NCBI GenBank assembly: GCA_029449235.1
Contig: JANATG010000005.1
Span: 1,674,001-1,738,000 of the forward strand
Length of the DNA: 64,000 nt
Direction of reading: 5' to 3'
From: Linnemannia schmuckeri
Lineage: Eukaryota; Mortierellomycota; Mortierellomycetes; Mortierellales; Mortierellaceae
A model generated the notes under the pieces. That model was not told the origin of the DNA. It saw nothing but the letters and a program-made list of their open reading frames with translations, and did no database searches. Made by a program: the position numbers and the translations under genes. Of the stretch, positions 50,737-61,848 are shown piece after piece. Each line of letters begins with the position of its first letter. Within the stretch, counting starts at the first letter, position 1.

Positions 50737-52328
50737 ATGAAGTATATTCTCATTCCGTTGGTACTCTGCATTGCTGCCTCCACTGTAAATGTTAGTGCAG
50801 TTCCTATGCTTTCGAAGCGAGCAACTCCATTCCTTGATTTTGTTTTCTGTGCCGTAACGTAAATTGCAACATGTCCAGCAAAGCCTAGTCAATGTCGCCA
50901 GAACAACCCGTCTACTACACTAACGCAAACTTACACTCATCTATCCTTCGTCTTCACAATTGACAGATTTGTAGCCTCAGGGTCGTAAACCGACCGCTGT
51001 AAAGCGAGCATGGCGGTAAGTTTTGTTTGTTTTCAACACACGTGCATTTTTGGTTACTAGCTTTTTTTATTATCTGGCTGTCGCTGAGCTTGGACGCACC
51101 TTGTTGATCTCCAACTCGCGTTTCATATCTTGTTACTAGGCCGGTGTGGGTAGTGTTCAGTCCATCATGCTTTCTTGACTTTACCGGCCCTGACCCATTG
51201 ATGGCGACAATCTCGTCTAAAGGACTTAAAGTACAGCTCGCCAAAATTTCTGAACCCATCACGCCCAGTTTCCCATCACCGGCATTAAAGAGGTCGTAAG
51301 TCCTTACTCACTTTAGGGTTATACGTTCGTTTTTTTAGCAGTGAACGAGACTCATTCTTTTTATTCGGTTCTAACAGTGTACTCTTTTTTTCTGACTCAC
51401 ACAGGCGCACATAAACCTACCACCTCTCTTACACTCTTCCTTACACTTTATCTCGCTTGCTCCCTCTCTTGCTTTCTCTAATGCTCTCGCTCTCGTATAT
51501 TTTAATACTCTCTATCCATTGCACTAGATGACTCTCAACGTAAGAGATATATGTTTCTTGAACTTGAGTAAGATCGCGTATTTTTTTTGTGTTTTGAAGT
51601 AATATTTTAAACGCTCGTTTATGTTACCAAATATGCTTTGATAGGACAACACGGTGGACATTGCTAGCTTTAACACCCCCTGGGCTCCTGCCACTGTGAA
51701 CAGCGACAATGTCCTGGACACCATTGCTGAAGAATGTATGCTCAAGCTCATCCCAGAGTAGCAGGCCGCACTCTCAAAGTTTATCACATCAATAATCATG
51801 AGCTCGGCGGCACAGGAGTTCGCTGTCAAGAGCACCGTCGATACTGACTTTATCCTGCCACCTTTCGGACAACAGACCACTCTTCCAGGTACCGGGTTTT
51901 CGTCCAAAATGTCGTTGAAGGGTCTCAATGGGTTGTCCTACATTTCCTTTGCCGGAAGAAAGGCTATGGACAACAGCTGGGATGCCAATAAGATGCTTAT
52001 GTTCAGCTTCGAGGTCAAGCATACGAATCCTTCGCAGGTCAGCATAGCTGTGGGCGATCTCAGCTTCAGCACGTTTGCGGGCAAGAAGGGTAACAGCCGT
52101 GTGGGTCTCGGGGTGGCGGTTATGAAAGATGCTCGGCTGGCGCCTGGCGACAATCTGTTACAGGTGACTACAACCTCGAAGAGTAGTGACGATACGGCAT
52201 TCTTTAATACTTTGAAGGACAATGGCTACTTGATGAGGTTGGAAGGATTTGCTGACTCGTCTAACAATAAGGTCATTGCCGATTCGTTTGCGTCAGTCAA
52301 GACTCAGTTCACTCTGCCGATGCTCTAG
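50737..52328 (+). pseudogene. Secreted-type protein gene with premature stop and degraded middle
   Basis: The start ATG at 50737 follows a CT-rich leader and encodes a clear signal peptide (MKYILIPLVLCIAASTVNVS) and a KR site (VPMLSKRA), ending at a GTAACG donor (50853/50854). The middle (50900-51500) is degraded. A small exon 51528-51539 and an exon starting at 51645 join in phase to give NDNTVDIASFNTPWAPATVN and TIAEECMLKLIPE, then TAG at 51759-51761. The same frame then stays open to the TAG ending at 52328: ALSKFITSIIMSSAAQEFAV, TGFSSKMSLKGLNGLSYISF, VKHTNPSQVSIAVGDLSFST and RLAPGDNLLQVTTTSKS. The layout (NPSQVSIAVGDL, then ..LAPGDN..) resembles LEA2-like/DUF3712-type fungal beta-sandwich proteins; that assignment is tentative. 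One stop in an otherwise clean 230-codon 3' part suggests recent inactivation. Confidence 0.6.
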
Positions 52329-53323
52329 TTTCCTTTTCTTTTTCTTTTTCTCTTTCTCTCTTTTTTTCCTATTCATTATTCATATTGTTTGTTGCCTATG
52401 GATAGTGGGTAGTGCGCCTTCGCCTCATTTTGCTACATAAAATATCGTATCAGAGACTGGCTAGTGATGATCAGTGATCAATGATCTGTGAAATGAGGCG
52501 CGTTTTGATTGGTTGACTTGATACAAGAACAATGAGAAGGAATCAGCGTGTCTATGTCTGTATGCATTGAATGTTTGTTGTTTGTTTGCGAGGGGGAGAA
52601 AAGGAAAGGGCGGTGGTTGACTTTTGCTGGTGGTGGGCTGTTTAAGGGGAAATGAAGACAAGAAGGAAGGGAGGGGAGGGTCATGCCTCTTCGTCGGTTT
52701 TTAATTGTGGCACAAAATAAAGAACAAAAAGGGGATGCTTTCTTTTTAGAGTAAGCAGTAGGAAGAAGAGACCGTTGGACAGACCACACATTCCAGCATG
52801 ACCCGTCAAGAAAAGAAGAGAGAAAGAAGGCGTGGTTTTTATGCTGTATTGATAAGACAATGAATGAATGAATGAATACGATGGGGATTGTGAGACAACA
52901 AAAGAGTAGAGAGAGAGAGTGTGTGTGTGTGTGTCGCTTGCCTTTCATTCCTCGGTTCTTTTTTTCTACTTTGACCACTCAACAAAGAATGCCTATCTGT
53001 GTTGCATGTTTTCCCTTTTTCTTTTTTTTTTTTTTTTTTTTTTTTTCGCTTTTCAGCCACGCTACCTCACTCTCACACCCACCACAGCAGCCCACTCTTT
53101 TGTATTTCTTTTTTCATTTCTCACCTTCACTTCTTGCCCCACCCTTTTCTTCGCTCCATTCCTCCTTTCACTCTCACTTTCGCGTTCAATTCTTTCCATT
53201 CCTCTTTGATTCCTTTCTCCCTCTACTTTCTCCTGTTCTTTTGCCTCGATCCTCGTTCTCATTCAACAGACACATCCACATCACACACCTACGTACATAC
53301 ACATATACATACTAGAAAACACA
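52329..53323. other. Intergenic region, 1 kb, upstream of the USP gene
   Basis: Purine-rich left half, then pyrimidine-rich right half with a T24 run (53023-53046) and CT-rich sequence to 53290, a typical promoter/leader for the plus-strand USP gene. The frames that overlap it (for example 52872-53315) are low complexity. Confidence 0.55.
53023..53046. repeat. Homopolymer, T24
   Basis: A T24 tract about 280 bp before the USP start codon; poly(dA:dT) tracts of this kind often exclude nucleosomes in fungal promoters. Confidence 0.9.
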
Positions 53324-56126
53324 ATGACTACGCACCTCTCTGCTCCTCCTCCCACCACCGCTCCAAAGGCTGCTGCGACAGTCGCAATGACAACAACAAC
53401 AACTCCCGCTTCGACAATCACTCCTCCTCCTACTTTCTCTCGCTCCTCAACTTCGCCAACTTCAACTTCGACTTCAACAACGACGACAGCGACAACGACA
53501 GCCTCTGCCTCTGCCACCGCCTCCCCCACTTCAGCGGTGACCAACACCCTTTTCCAAAGGAACCCTTCCATCCGCATCAAAAAGGAGAAGAAAAAATCAT
53601 CCAAGGGCGACAAGGACAGAGACAGTAGCGGCTACGATAACAACCATATCCACTTGAAGCGCTCTCGGTCCCCCATCAAACTCATTAAAAACATCAAATC
53701 CTACCTCCACGTTCACAAGCACAAGTACTCTTCCCCTTCTGCCTCTTCAACCTCAACCATAAACAGCAGCACACTTCTCTCCAGCAGCAGTGCCAACGGA
53801 ACCCTCGCCCCGCCCTCTAGAAACTCTTTTGATGGCGCCTCCTCAAACCAATACCGCTCAACCTCACTCCCGTCGTCATCGATTCTCTCTGCTGCAGCAA
53901 GTCAATTATCTAAGGAAGACCCTACAGCAGCAGCCTTCCAGACTCGTCTGCTCAGAGAGAAACAGCGATCAGAGGCGATGGATCCAGAGAAGCAGGTCCT
54001 CTTGCTTCGAGTCATGTCTTACTTTGAGCATGCAGGACACCGCGCAGACGAGGAAACAGCAGAGTACCTTTTGAGTTCGTACCAATGGAACATCGACCAC
54101 ACCCTGCAGTACTGCCAGGACTTGCTCGACGCTGTCCATGGCACCCTCGTGCCAGTCCAACAAGAGGTTGTTCTCGGCGGAGCTGTCAATGACCAAATGA
54201 CCAGTTGTTATATTGGTAAGATACAATTGTACCATCGATAGCATGTACCGAGTAATGACCAACAACAAAAGAAAGTGTTGCTTATCCATAATAGGGTTCT
54301 CACTACGAGATGCTGTGTTTTAGTCAAGAGGCACACATTTCTGAGCTGACCACCAAATTACACCTCGAGGGTTCTGACGACATGCTAAAATACTCGCGTG
54401 CTGATGCAAACTAACACGGTTTTATTCTGATGCGGTCATAGATGCCCTGCTGTTTGCCATGTTTGCAAGATTATCGGCGTTCGAGGGTCTATTGAACGTC
54501 AACTTGGATGCAGAGAGTGACAGCGACAGCGAGGAAAGTGGAACTGGCGCACCGGATGCTGGACCCTCTAAGAAGGACGAGGAGCGACTTCACACTCACC
54601 GACTGCAGACGTGGCTCCGGATGTTTGTCAATCAATTGCGATCAGGACGGCTGATTCAGGCGCATGTTGTTAAGGAACTGCGACAGCACTTGTACTGCTG
54701 TGGATGGAATTGCCCAGGACCTATGGACCCGCCAGGAAGCAGTCGACAGGAAGACTCGAGCGAGTTGTTCATGTTCCTCACAGAGAAGTTGCATCTTCCC
54801 TATCTTCCACTGGAGCAGAGGCTTTTGCATGGCGCCAAGATCTCGGCAGACGACGATAAAGTGATCACGGAGCGGATGCTGCAGATCTGCATCCCAACGC
54901 CCGATCAGCCTGCCGCATCAGAGTCGTCTCAAGTATCCAAGCTAGGATCGACATTCTCAAAGCTCCTTTCATCATCCAAACCAACCTCGTCTGACAGCAA
55001 TGGGAGCATCAACAGCCAGACTGAGCCGTCGTCGATGCTTGAGGTCCTTTCGCTCGAGAATCTTTTGGCACAGTACTTTTACGACAACACTCTGACGGGA
55101 ATCCGAAGAACAGTTTCTTCAGGCACAGGAGTGCCTCTCTCCCCGGGAGTCGAGATCCCCGTCTCGGCGTGGCAGGTTCTGGAACTTTTACCGTTCTATT
55201 CGTCATCTAACGAGCAAGGCGGGGTTATTCAGGCGAGTCAGTCGCAGTACCCTTCAGGAGTTGTGATCTTGCCGTTGATCTTGAAACGGTACTCGTTCGG
55301 ACCGGACATGCAGGCACGGCGCATTGGAACACCCATCGATATTCCTCGGCGGATCGATTTCTCGCGCTTTGTCAACCCTCAGACGACAGCGCCACCACCA
55401 CCCCGCATGGCTGCTGACGTTGGACCAAGCAATGGATCGGCCTCAACACCATCAGCCGCACCTGCATCTGCACTGGAATCGGGACCAGCACCAGAACCAA
55501 TATCGATTGATACCACCACCCCCACCACCACTCTACTCCCGCCTCCTCTTTCTATCCCAGAAAACCAACCCACACTCGGCGCTTCGTCTTCAGTCCAAGA
55601 ATTATCCGCGATCAGCATCAACACCCAGATCCCGCCTATCCGCAAGTACTCCATGTCACTCCTCCAAGCAGCCGAGTCTCCCAGGACCCCCATCACCCCA
55701 CCACCCCAATACTCGCCCGCACAACAACAAAATCGAAGCCCAGAAGGCACGAGCGACTATCATGACGACAAGAGGGGCTGGTCCCCTCTGCCGCGCGAGA
55801 ACTCTGAGCGGGACTATATGGACTACTCGCACCCCAAGGTCAAATACATTCTCGAGCTCAAGTCAGTCGTCTGCCATGTGGGCTACCGTCTGGATTCAGG
55901 TCACTACCGCAGTTATGTCGCCGACACTGTCAGCAGTAGTGGTACGCCGCAGCAACATCCGTTGGCGTTCCAGGAACCCAATTGGTTGCGACATGATGAT
56001 CTGGACCCGTCTGGTCGGCGGGTCCAGTTGATCACTCGGGACTCGCCCGAGGATATGGATATGGAGGCCGATTGGGCCCGGAACGGATATATCTTATTCT
56101 ATGAGCTCCAGACCGTCCAATGTTAG
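53324..56126 (+). CDS. Ubiquitin-specific protease (C19 family) with UBA-like region, 858 aa
   Basis: Exons 53324-54215 and 54442-56126 (GTAAGA..CATAG) join in phase. The first ~200 residues are Thr/Ser-rich with basic patches (IRIKKEKKKSSKGDK, LHVHKHKYSS). A short helical, UBA-like segment follows (MSYFEHAGHRADEETAEYLL, SYQWNIDHTLQYCQDLLDAV). The protease Cys box is MTSCYIDALLFAMFARLSAF, with the putative nucleophile at about Cys295, two codons before the intron. The remaining USP parts are HLYCCGWNC and SSELFMFLTEKLHLPYLP, LPLILKRYSFG, VKYILELKSVVCHVGYRLDS and the His box GHYRSYVAD with His near 785; NWLRHDDL and GYILFYEL close the fold. A long Pro/Ser-rich insertion separates the LPLILKRY strand from the KYILELK strand. 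It removes ubiquitin from substrates; targets are unknown. The Cys box lacks the standard GLxNLGNTCYMNS wording, marking a divergent fungal subfamily. Confidence 0.88.
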
Positions 56127-56371
56127 AGAGAGGCATGTTCTGTTTCTCTTCAGCTCGTTAATAAAAAGCCATTATCCAGAGAAAAATTGTACTTTTGTTC
56201 TTGTGTTGTTGCATGGTTGTTTGATGCAAGAATAGTTCAAATTGTTGTATTATGCGGACGAAATAATGTACAATAATGATTGTGAGGGTATGTGGGCAGA
56301 GCGATGTCTAGACCATCTATTCAGCGCGTGATATTTTTTGTTATTGTTGCAAGGTAGGTAACTTCCTCGCC

Positions 56372-59259
56372 TTACTTTCCTCCTCCCGCTCCTCCTCCTC
56401 CTACAACCACCTCATCATCATCCAACACAAATGCATCCTGCTGCTGCTCACGAGTTGTCGTCATCGCAGCAGAGGGCAAGCTATGGTTCCAAGGCAAGTC
56501 TTCCTTTGCGCCGCCTCTGCTACCCCGTCGATCTCTAAACGGGTTATCATCAACCTCATCCTCCATAGCAGGATCAGTAGTTCCACCAGTCATCTTCAAC
56601 CCCAACCCAGCATTCTCATTCCGTTGACGACGAGCATGTTTCTCCTCCCGCCGACGGTGCCTCTCGAGCGCACGTTCCTTCTTCTTCGCAGCCTTCGCCA
56701 GCTCAGTGTCAGCAAGCTCCTTAGCGGCTCGTCGGGCTTTAGACTTCATCTGCCGCAGCTTCATGAAATGGTAGAATCCAATACCCGTCAATGTCACAAA
56801 CAGACCCAGAATGTTGACCAGCGTCAAGTGGTCGTGGAATACCAGTGACGATATTACAATCGTCACCACCTCCTATTCAATTGTGGGTTGAAAACAAGGT
56901 CATAGTAAACACGTTAATTAGCATTCGAATTGAGATTTCCCTTAGCGAGAAAAAAAAAACGTGTGTAATTTCGTGGTGTTGATTTACCTTAATGATGCCA
57001 AGGACAGACAACGTAACAACGCTGGTACGAGCAATGAGATTGAACTCGGCAAGAACCATCATAAATGCAAAGACACCTCCCAAGAACAACAACCCCAACG
57101 TCGCCATCGCAGATCCAGCAGTCGCGAAAAACGGAGATCCAAAAATCGTCCCGAACCCTTCAAAGATCCCTGCAACCACACAGAGACAGACGCCCATAAT
57201 GGGTGACAAGAAGAAAATGGTCGAGATTGGGTTGGCAAGACTTCCGGATTTGGTGTCGGTGCGTTCCAATAAGATCTGGGTCAGAGACCAGCGCAGACCC
57301 CCCAGCACAGCTGCCGCCATGACCTGGATGAACCTAGTTATTGGAATAGTTTGGACATTAAGGCAGGCTTAGAAACGGTCGTGCGGAGCAAACCATTGAC
57401 AACTATATACAAGGCGATATTGAAATACAGATAATTGAGCTGCGTACCCGATAAGGACAAAGTCAACCTCTGACATGACCATCATGAACAAGCCCACACA
57501 GATCACACCAATGACTCCAGCCAATGTCCACGTAGGTCGTTCCAGCTTGAACAAGAACGCAAACAAAAGCACAAATGCCAGCGACGACGACTTGCACATA
57601 GCTGTAAATGCAAAGATGTATGCGTAAGTTACTCAATCTCCTTGTTTACTTCTCGAAGCAGGCCAATCTAATATAGGCGATACAATGACTTACTGTAGAA
57701 AGCGAGGGTGATGGTCTTCAGACTGCTATTACTCAACCCAATGTCCAACCCAGATGCAACAGCGCAAGGCACAATCTTCGTTCTATCAGATATATTAGCG
57801 CGCGTTTTTAATGTCAATATGACCATCAACTCTTGATGTGAGACCCGCATTGCTCGCCAGGAAGAAAGGCATGAGAAAAAACAAACACGACAATGACACA
57901 CTTACCCGAAATCCTTGGGAGTAGGAGAAGCTTTTGGCCGCATGGCTGGCAAGAGGAAGAGAGTAATGGACGAGAGAGCAAACTGGGCAACCATGTGAAG
58001 ACTAGTTGTGAAAAGCGGGAACTGAAAGCTGTGATGTTGTGGCGAGAACAACCACTTGTTATAGAACGAAAGTGCCGTTGAACAAGAATACCTATGTAAT
58101 GTGCACAGACCAGACGAACAAGGCGTTTTTTTGTTTTGTTATAGCCATCTTCAGGTGAAATTTGTTTCCGTAGACAATACATAGCAGAGTACACATTAAA
58201 ACCGCGACGTTTTGTTTTATGTGTGTCTTACCATGCAAAGACATAAAAGACGTTCCAGGCCATCTGCACGCGGACCTGCTTCTTGGCAATGGCCGCAACC
58301 TGTTCTGCCCGGATCGCGCCAAGACCTAGCACAGGTGTGTCCCCTTCACCTGCTACAGCCGACCCTGCTCCTGTTCCACCGTCCCTCCTACGCTTCTTCT
58401 TGCCACCTCTACTTTTCCGCTTGCCAGACCTTCCAATCCTGCCTGTCTCGTCCGCATCATCATCATCATCATCATTCTCGCCGTACCTGTCCCCGCCTTC
58501 CTTCTTCTGACGACGACGACGATGTTTTTGGCGGTCACGACTGTTAACAGTCGCCAGGGGCATAGTGTCGTATTCATCCTTCTGGTGATGATGTCCAAAC
58601 CCAAACGGTCTCCCGTCTCCATGCGGCTCCAGATCCAATCCAATCATGGTTCCTGTGCCCGTCTCTCCGACGCGCATACCCATCCCCATCCCTCCCATCT
58701 TGGTGTTGTTAGACGAGAGGAGGAGTTGCTGGGTATCTTCCTCTTCATCGTCGTCGCCATCTTCTGGTTCGCGGTAAGAAGTGTCAGTCAGTGCTCCTCC
58801 TGCTCTCTTCTTCTTGGATCCATGGCCAATGCCGTCGTCAGAATCAGTTCCAAATCCGTCGTCGCCACTGCTGCTGGTATAGTCGCTCAGGCTATCACTG
58901 TAGTCGTCCTCGTCGGTGTCAGACTCGAACGAGTCGTAATCAGCCTCCCCTCTCGCATGCCCTCGTCCTGGTCCTCCTGACCGGTGGTTCTGGTCATCAG
59001 TAAACGGGTTTTTGGCGTTATTGTTCGCGAGCGCTGACGAGACAGGGCTGTAACTGTCGGCAGTGATATCAATAAAGGACTGGTTATGCTGCTGCTGTCG
59101 GTGCTCATGCTCATGGTTATATTGAGGCTGGAATGGGTCTTCTTCTTCGGCATCAAATGGGTTCTGAGAGCTGGACGAGAGAGAGTCTTGTCCAGCTCCT
59201 CCTCCCCCTAGTGGTGCTGTCGCACCAGTTGGTGTTGTTGTTGTTCGTGCTGCAGTCAT
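56372..59259 (-). CDS. SLC35C2/TPT-family nucleotide-sugar-type transporter with long charged N-terminus, 767 aa
   Basis: Six exons join in phase: 59259-58232, 58091-57906, 57782-57694, 57601-57448, 57333-56988 and 56872-56372. About 330 residues of disordered, mostly acidic sequence (FESDTDEDDYSDSLSDY, GENDDDDDDADETG) with a basic cluster (KRKSRGGKKKRRRDGG) come first. The ten-helix triose-phosphate-translocator fold follows: AWNVFYVFAWYSCSTALSFY, NKWLFSPQHHSFQFPLFTTS, GLDIGLSNSSLKTITLAFYT, MCKSSSLAFVLLFAFLFKLE, GFIQVMAAAVLGGLRWSLTQ, NPISTIFFLSPIMGVCLCVV and TSVVTLSVLGIIKEVVTIVI. The RWSLTQILL and NPIS motifs place it with SLC35C2/Ymd8-like proteins of the Golgi/early secretory pathway. The C-tail is Lys/Arg-rich, which could be an ER/Golgi retrieval feature, and ends in a Gly-rich stretch. 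The transported substrate is not known. The ATG at 59259 (MTAARTTTT) was chosen because upstream sequence is low-complexity leader. Confidence 0.9.
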
Positions 59260-60064
59260 CGTCTGCTCCTTTGGTATAGTTGAATGCTTGTCAATTGTAT
59301 GAATGATTGAATGAATGAATGAATGAATGGGTGTGAAAGAAAAGAAAAGGTGGCAGGTGGTAATAACAATAAAAGTACAGGTATTGATACAAAAAGGAAG
59401 AAAGGAAGAACAATGAAGCGAAGGGTGTATGTTATGCGTGTGAAGAGAGAGGGTATGGAATGGATGCAGAAGAAGCATCCAAACCAGAAATAAGAAAAGA
59501 AATAAAAAGAGAGTTCAATAATGAAAAGAAGAAAAGAAACGGACAAAAGAACAAAAAAAAAAAAAAAGTGGTCTCCGATCCCTGCGCGGTAGACCGGGCA
59601 CCTGCATGCATTTTCTTTTCTTCTCTTTTTTAATGTTCAAGCCAATTGAAGGCCAAACTGAGCCCACGCCATATTGTATAATTTCTCTCGCTCACTCTCC
59701 CCTTTGGCCCACCATAATTTGACACGACACGACACCGCATGGCACGACATACACGATACTCAGACCCAGGAACAGCAAGCAACTGACAGTAAAAGAGCAA
59801 TATAAAGAGACGCTGATTCGCTCGATCTGTCGCTACTCCACGGCGATCCGTATCGTTGTTTGTTAACTGACAATGAACCTTAGAAACGTAAGGTTGGAAC
59901 CAACAGAAGGTTGGCAGATCAAAGGGATGACGAGAAAGAGAAAACATGCGCTCCTTCAACTATTTACACAAACCCACACACCAGCCCATGGGTCATTCAT
60001 TTTGACGACTGATTGATGTGGTTTTCATACTTTGTATTTTTGAACTCAATTCCATATGCAAGGA
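59260..60064. other. Intergenic region, 805 bp
   Basis: Upstream of the transporter gene and downstream of MED4. TGAATGAATG repeats at 59305-59330, purine-rich leader to 59480, A run at 59555-59570. No tRNA or coding signal was found on inspection. Confidence 0.5.
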
Positions 60065-61278
60065 CTAACTGAGATCGAGATCAAAGATATCGGCAGCATC
60101 CTCATCATCAGGCTCCTGTTGCTGCTGTTGCTGCTGTTGCTGCTGTTGCTGTTGCTGATACTGATCCTGTCTTTCCTTGTTTCGTCCATAGAATGACAGC
60201 CCCTCATCCTCCGAACTCGATCCCGAATCATCATCATCCTCGTCCATCAATCCATGTGGCATCATACCAATATGACCATTGAGAGGACCATCAACACCTG
60301 CTCCTGCTTCTCCTACTCCTGCTCCCGCTGCTGCTCCCACTCCTGGGACAATACCACCCACAGGAGTAGCACCTTCCCCACTCTCTCCAGGAACAACAAG
60401 GGGTTGTATTGGCTGACCGGCCATTCCGGGCATGACACCTCCATCGAGCGAGACCAGTGCTGCTGCAGGGACATGCTGTTGGTTCAGAATACCGGCACGC
60501 ATGCTGACCTCCCGAGGATAGGGCGGTTCAAAGGGTTGGTTGGGATCTGCTGGGTTGAAGTTGGGTGGTGCCGACGTGTAGTTCCCGAGTCTGTTTGCAT
60601 ATGCCACAATCTCGCTCACTGAAATTTCGGCTATATGTATTTTTTGATATCGCGAAGAGGGAAATAAAATAAACATGTAATTAATGGACATGATCCTTTT
60701 CTGAATACACAACGCGACAATATCCTTTGTGTTTTCATGACGACTCTTTGGCTGTTCCGCTTCAATTTTACCTAGGCGTGCGTCGGTAGAGGCGGTCATC
60801 TTTTCGTCGTGGTTCTCAAGACTAGCTTCCAGCGTCTCCTTGGCCAATCTCAGCGTCCGGATCACCTCCATAATCGCCTTGTCAACTCCTTCAATCTCCT
60901 TTCGCACCTGCAAAATCTTGCGCTGCTGTATCTGATGTTGCTCAACTACAAAGTATCAACAGTATAGAAAAAGCGTGGGGCTTCGTTAGATGTGTTGAGA
61001 CAGACATGCATCCAGCCTCCTTACTTCACGCGTCTTCTTTGTTATTGTTCTCCTGAGCCAAAAAAAAACAACCAAGAGTAAAAAGTCTTACTCTTGTCAA
61101 CGTTGCCCATGAGGGTGTTGTCGAGTTGGACGATCTGCTTCATCATGTCATTAGGCGACTCTGGGGGTGTCTTCCCGTCCGCGAGAATGTCGAACGACGT
61201 GAAGAGGCCTTGCGTCAGACGCGAGTACTCTGTGATCTGGTCCCGCACCTGTTGCCGGAGCGATTGCTGTGATGCCAT
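60065..61278 (-). CDS. MED4: Mediator of RNA polymerase II transcription subunit 4, 308 aa
   Basis: Exons 61278-61092, 60945-60772 and 60630-60065 join in phase to 308 residues. The N-terminal half is a long coiled coil (QSLRQQVRDQITEYSRLTQG, MMKQIVQLDNTLMGNVDK, QIQQRKILQVRKEIEGVDKA). The family signature follows: ISVSEIVAYANRLGNYTSAP, PNFNP and PFEPPYPREVSMRAGIL. The C-terminus is Gly/Ala-rich, then acidic, then poly-Gln, ending DAADIFDLDLS. MED4 forms a heterodimer with MED9 and helps anchor the middle module of Mediator in the nucleus. The length and signature fit fungal members well. Confidence 0.93.
60116..60157 (-). repeat. Poly-Gln codon repeat in MED4
   Basis: Fourteen consecutive CAG/CAA codons (read on the minus strand) near the C-terminus of MED4. 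Alternation of CAG and CAA makes it less prone to slippage than a pure CAG array. Confidence 0.95.
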
Positions 61279-61848
61279 TTGTTTGGTTTGTCTTTGTTCT
61301 AGAGGAAGACTCTTGTTGATGTCTGATGTCCTGTGATTTACTGGGTCCTAATGTCTGCTGTAGTTTGATGCTGTGTTGACGTAGGTGTCGACGATTGAAG
61401 AACAGTTGGTTGAGAGTGAAAGGGGGGAGAGATGTGTCAACCAAACAACAAGCACACTCAACATAAATATTTCGTTCAGCCAATCCTGCGCCACCAAAAG
61501 AGCGCGAAATCAGGAACAAATCAGTCAGTTATGAAAATTCACAAACGAGTCAAAAATTCAAGCAGGTTACCCCTTCTCTCTCAACCAACCAACGAAGACC
61601 ATAGCAACAACCACAAGAAAAACCATTGAACAAAGGGTTTGTTGAGACAAAAACTATTCAAGTTTTTAGTATTAAAAGAATGGGCAAGAATATCTACAAC
61701 AAATCTAAGGAAATGCAAACGAATACAAAAAAAAAGCAGTGGAAAAAAGAGAAGGGGGATAATCTAAAATTCTATGGAGACCTTAGACTCGGAAAATGAT
61801 GAGTGGAGTGGGAATGGGGATAATTATAAAAAACGGGGAGCAGGTTCT
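61279..61848. other. Spacer between MED4 start and eEF3 stop
   Basis: 570 bp with the MED4 promoter and the eEF3 3' UTR. No gene or RNA is seen. Confidence 0.5.

Noticed and set aside
51733..51764. Very short intron (GTATGC..GTAG) that would remove the premature TAG at 51759
   Set aside because: About 30 bp is too short for the introns seen here (the shortest credible one is 47 bp), and no branch-site room exists.
53281..53613. Minus-strand open frame opposite the USP N-terminus
   Set aside because: It is the complement of Thr/Ser/Ala repeats in the real gene and gives only Val/Glu/Gly low complexity.
59560..59620. tRNA-like stretch between the transporter and MED4 genes
   Set aside because: The GTGGTCTCCGATCC / GGTAGACC pieces do not fold into a cloverleaf and no TTCGA-type T-loop is present on either strand.
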